Assembly (NCBI GenBank): GCA_002792995.1
Contig: PFPJ01000059.1
Span: 1 to 5,588, forward strand
Direction of reading: 5' to 3'
DNA from: Candidatus Magasanikbacteria bacterium CG_4_10_14_0_2_um_filter_41_10
GTDB taxonomy: Bacteria > Patescibacteriota > Patescibacteriia > Magasanikbacterales > UBA922
Length of the DNA: 5,588 bases
This document shows positions 4,673-5,588 of the stretch, one piece after another. Position 1 is the stretch's first letter; every line of letters begins with the position of its first letter. The notes under the pieces were generated by a model. That model was given only the letters and a program-made list of their open reading frames with translations, was not told the DNA's origin and searched no databases. The position numbers and the translations under genes were made by a program.

Positions 4673-5588
4673 TTATAACGTGCCATTACTAAACCCAAGG
4701 ATATCTGCTTTCCCATCAAAATCTACATCCTGCGTTTGTACCTCAATTCCTGGCTTTTGTGATGTACTATAGGCTTGAAATTCGTTATACAGTTGATTAC
4801 CTTCTTTATCAAACGTACGGATAACTGGTGGTTTCCCTGGACCTGCACCAACAACGACCTCATCGATACCATCACCATTTACATCGCCGGTGGCAACATT
4901 CACCCCGCCGTGAAAATTTTTCTCAAACGCAAGCCAGCTGTTGAGAAATTGATAATCCCATGTATATATTCCTACACGGGGTTCAACACCCGTACCACTG
5001 CCGATCACAATTTGTTTTGTTTCCGAGGGTGAAAAGGATCCCAATGCGAGTGTATATCCCCCAGTATATTGTGCTCCAAATGGAAACCAATCTTGTCGAA
5101 GAGGATACCCATATCGGGTATATACTTTTATAGGTGCTGGATAGCCAGCGTCTGGAGCAACATAAATCTCCATGTTTCCATCATTATTCACATCCCCAAT
5201 CATAACACGCAATGTTCCTGTATAACTCGCTGTATACGGGTAGAGTGAATTGATATACGGCTGTCCATCATGACGCCACGCAATAATTTTATTATGATCA
5301 ACGACAAAAAGCTCTTTGAGTCCATCGCCATTCAAATCAATATGAGCGACGAGCGCACCACCTTTTTCTCCTTCATCAAACACAAAAAATCCATTTCTCA
5401 CACGGGATCCATCTGGACGCAAGAAACGAACAAAGTCGCCATTACGAAAAACAACATCTTGCAATGTCTGAAACGTTTTGAGAAGCACTTGTCCATCTGC
5501 ACCAGAAAGTGAAATCTGTGACACGATAGACCCATCATTGATACTCGTATCTTGTGTACCCCGAATATGTTCATAGTCACCACCAAGA
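4673..5588 (-). CDS. FG-GAP/VCBS repeat beta-propeller protein, N-terminus beyond window
   Basis: The minus-strand frame is open from the window edge to TAA at 4673-4675, giving the last 304 residues. It carries calcium-binding-type loops at a steady spacing of about 50 residues: DLNGDG (84-89), DVNNDG (132-137), a degenerate unit GSFSPSETKQIVIGSG (183-198), DVNGDG (235-240) and DVDFDG (287-292), each followed by hydrophobic strands such as KELFVV, MEIYVA, DEVVVGAGPG and KADILG. This is the FG-GAP/VCBS blade pattern, so the fragment should cover most of a beta-propeller, with the last blade ending at the C-terminus. Such proteins are usually secreted or surface-bound and take part in binding or adhesion; the ligand is unknown. 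The in-frame GTG at 5524 is not taken as start because the coding frame continues upstream with family-like sequence (LGGDYEHIRGTQDTSINDGS). Signal peptide not visible. Confidence 0.92.
   Translation of the reverse strand, partial: LGGDYEHIRGTQDTSINDGSIVSQISLSGADGQVLLKTFQTLQDVVFRNGDFVRFLRPDGSRVRNGFFVFDEGEKGGALVAHIDLNGDGLKELFVVDHNKIIAWRHDGQPYINSLYPYTASYTGTLRVMIGDVNNDGNMEIYVAPDAGYPAPIKVYTRYGYPLRQDWFPFGAQYTGGYTLALGSFSPSETKQIVIGSGTGVEPRVGIYTWDYQFLNSWLAFEKNFHGGVNVATGDVNGDGIDEVVVGAGPGKPPVIRTFDKEGNQLYNEFQAYSTSQKPGIEVQTQDVDFDGKADILGFSNGTL

Noticed and set aside
4285..4678. Frames of 60 and 122 residues over the end of the glycosyltransferase gene
   Set aside because: Both are shadows of the glycosyltransferase reading frame and run through its terminator.
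5232..5237. GTATAC core as a further operator copy
   Set aside because: It lies inside the FG-GAP coding region without the flanking palindrome; a 6-bp match is expected by chance. The same caution applies to GTATAC at 1316-1321.
5522..5524. GTG as start of the FG-GAP protein
   Set aside because: The frame stays open to the window edge with sequence of the same character; the gene is better treated as 5'-partial.

Overview
The window looks like a chromosomal piece of a candidate phylum radiation (Patescibacteria/Parcubacteria-like) bacterium. This is an inference from gene style, not from a marker gene. The supporting signs are AT-rich intergenic DNA, short genes with TAA/TAG stops and no obvious Shine-Dalgarno sequence, a large anchored surface protein with DUF11/Ig-like domains, and an FG-GAP/VCBS propeller protein of a kind frequent in those genomes. 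There is no rRNA, tRNA, CRISPR array, transposase or phage gene.

Layout, left to right. (1) 1-452, minus strand: the N-terminal 150 residues of an ECF-type sigma-70 factor, cut by the window edge inside region 4. (2) 453-893: an AT-rich divergent control region with several dyads, two of them 16/18 identical GTATA...TATAC sites and a perfect 14-bp palindrome lying on the predicted transcription start of the next gene. (3) 894-1223, plus: a small MerR/excisionase-type helix-turn-helix protein, followed by a clear intrinsic terminator. (4) 1331-3115, plus: a 594-residue membrane-anchored extracellular protein made of Ig-like beta-sandwich domains. (5) 3116-3462: a non-coding gap holding a 173-nt imperfect palindrome with perfect 23-bp ends, a bidirectional terminator and a strong promoter. 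(6) 3463-4641, plus: a GT-B (GT4-type) glycosyltransferase. (7) 4673-5588, minus: the C-terminal part of an FG-GAP/VCBS repeat protein, convergent with the glycosyltransferase and sharing a bidirectional terminator in the 31-bp gap.

How the parts fit: each plus-strand gene seems to be its own transcription unit, bounded by its own terminator. The sigma factor and the HTH protein are divergent across a dyad-rich region, which suggests a small regulatory pair, with the HTH protein likely controlling its own promoter. The remaining genes point to the cell surface: an anchored adhesin-like or structural protein, a sugar transferase and a secreted-type propeller protein. No direct link between the regulators and the surface genes is proven by the sequence.

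The most unusual items are the 173-nt palindrome downstream of the surface-protein gene (its inner mini-hairpin is kept by paired changes between the two arms) and the cluster of related GTATAC-type dyads between the two regulators. I see no convincing multi-gene undescribed system; these two non-coding structures are the best candidates for new biology.
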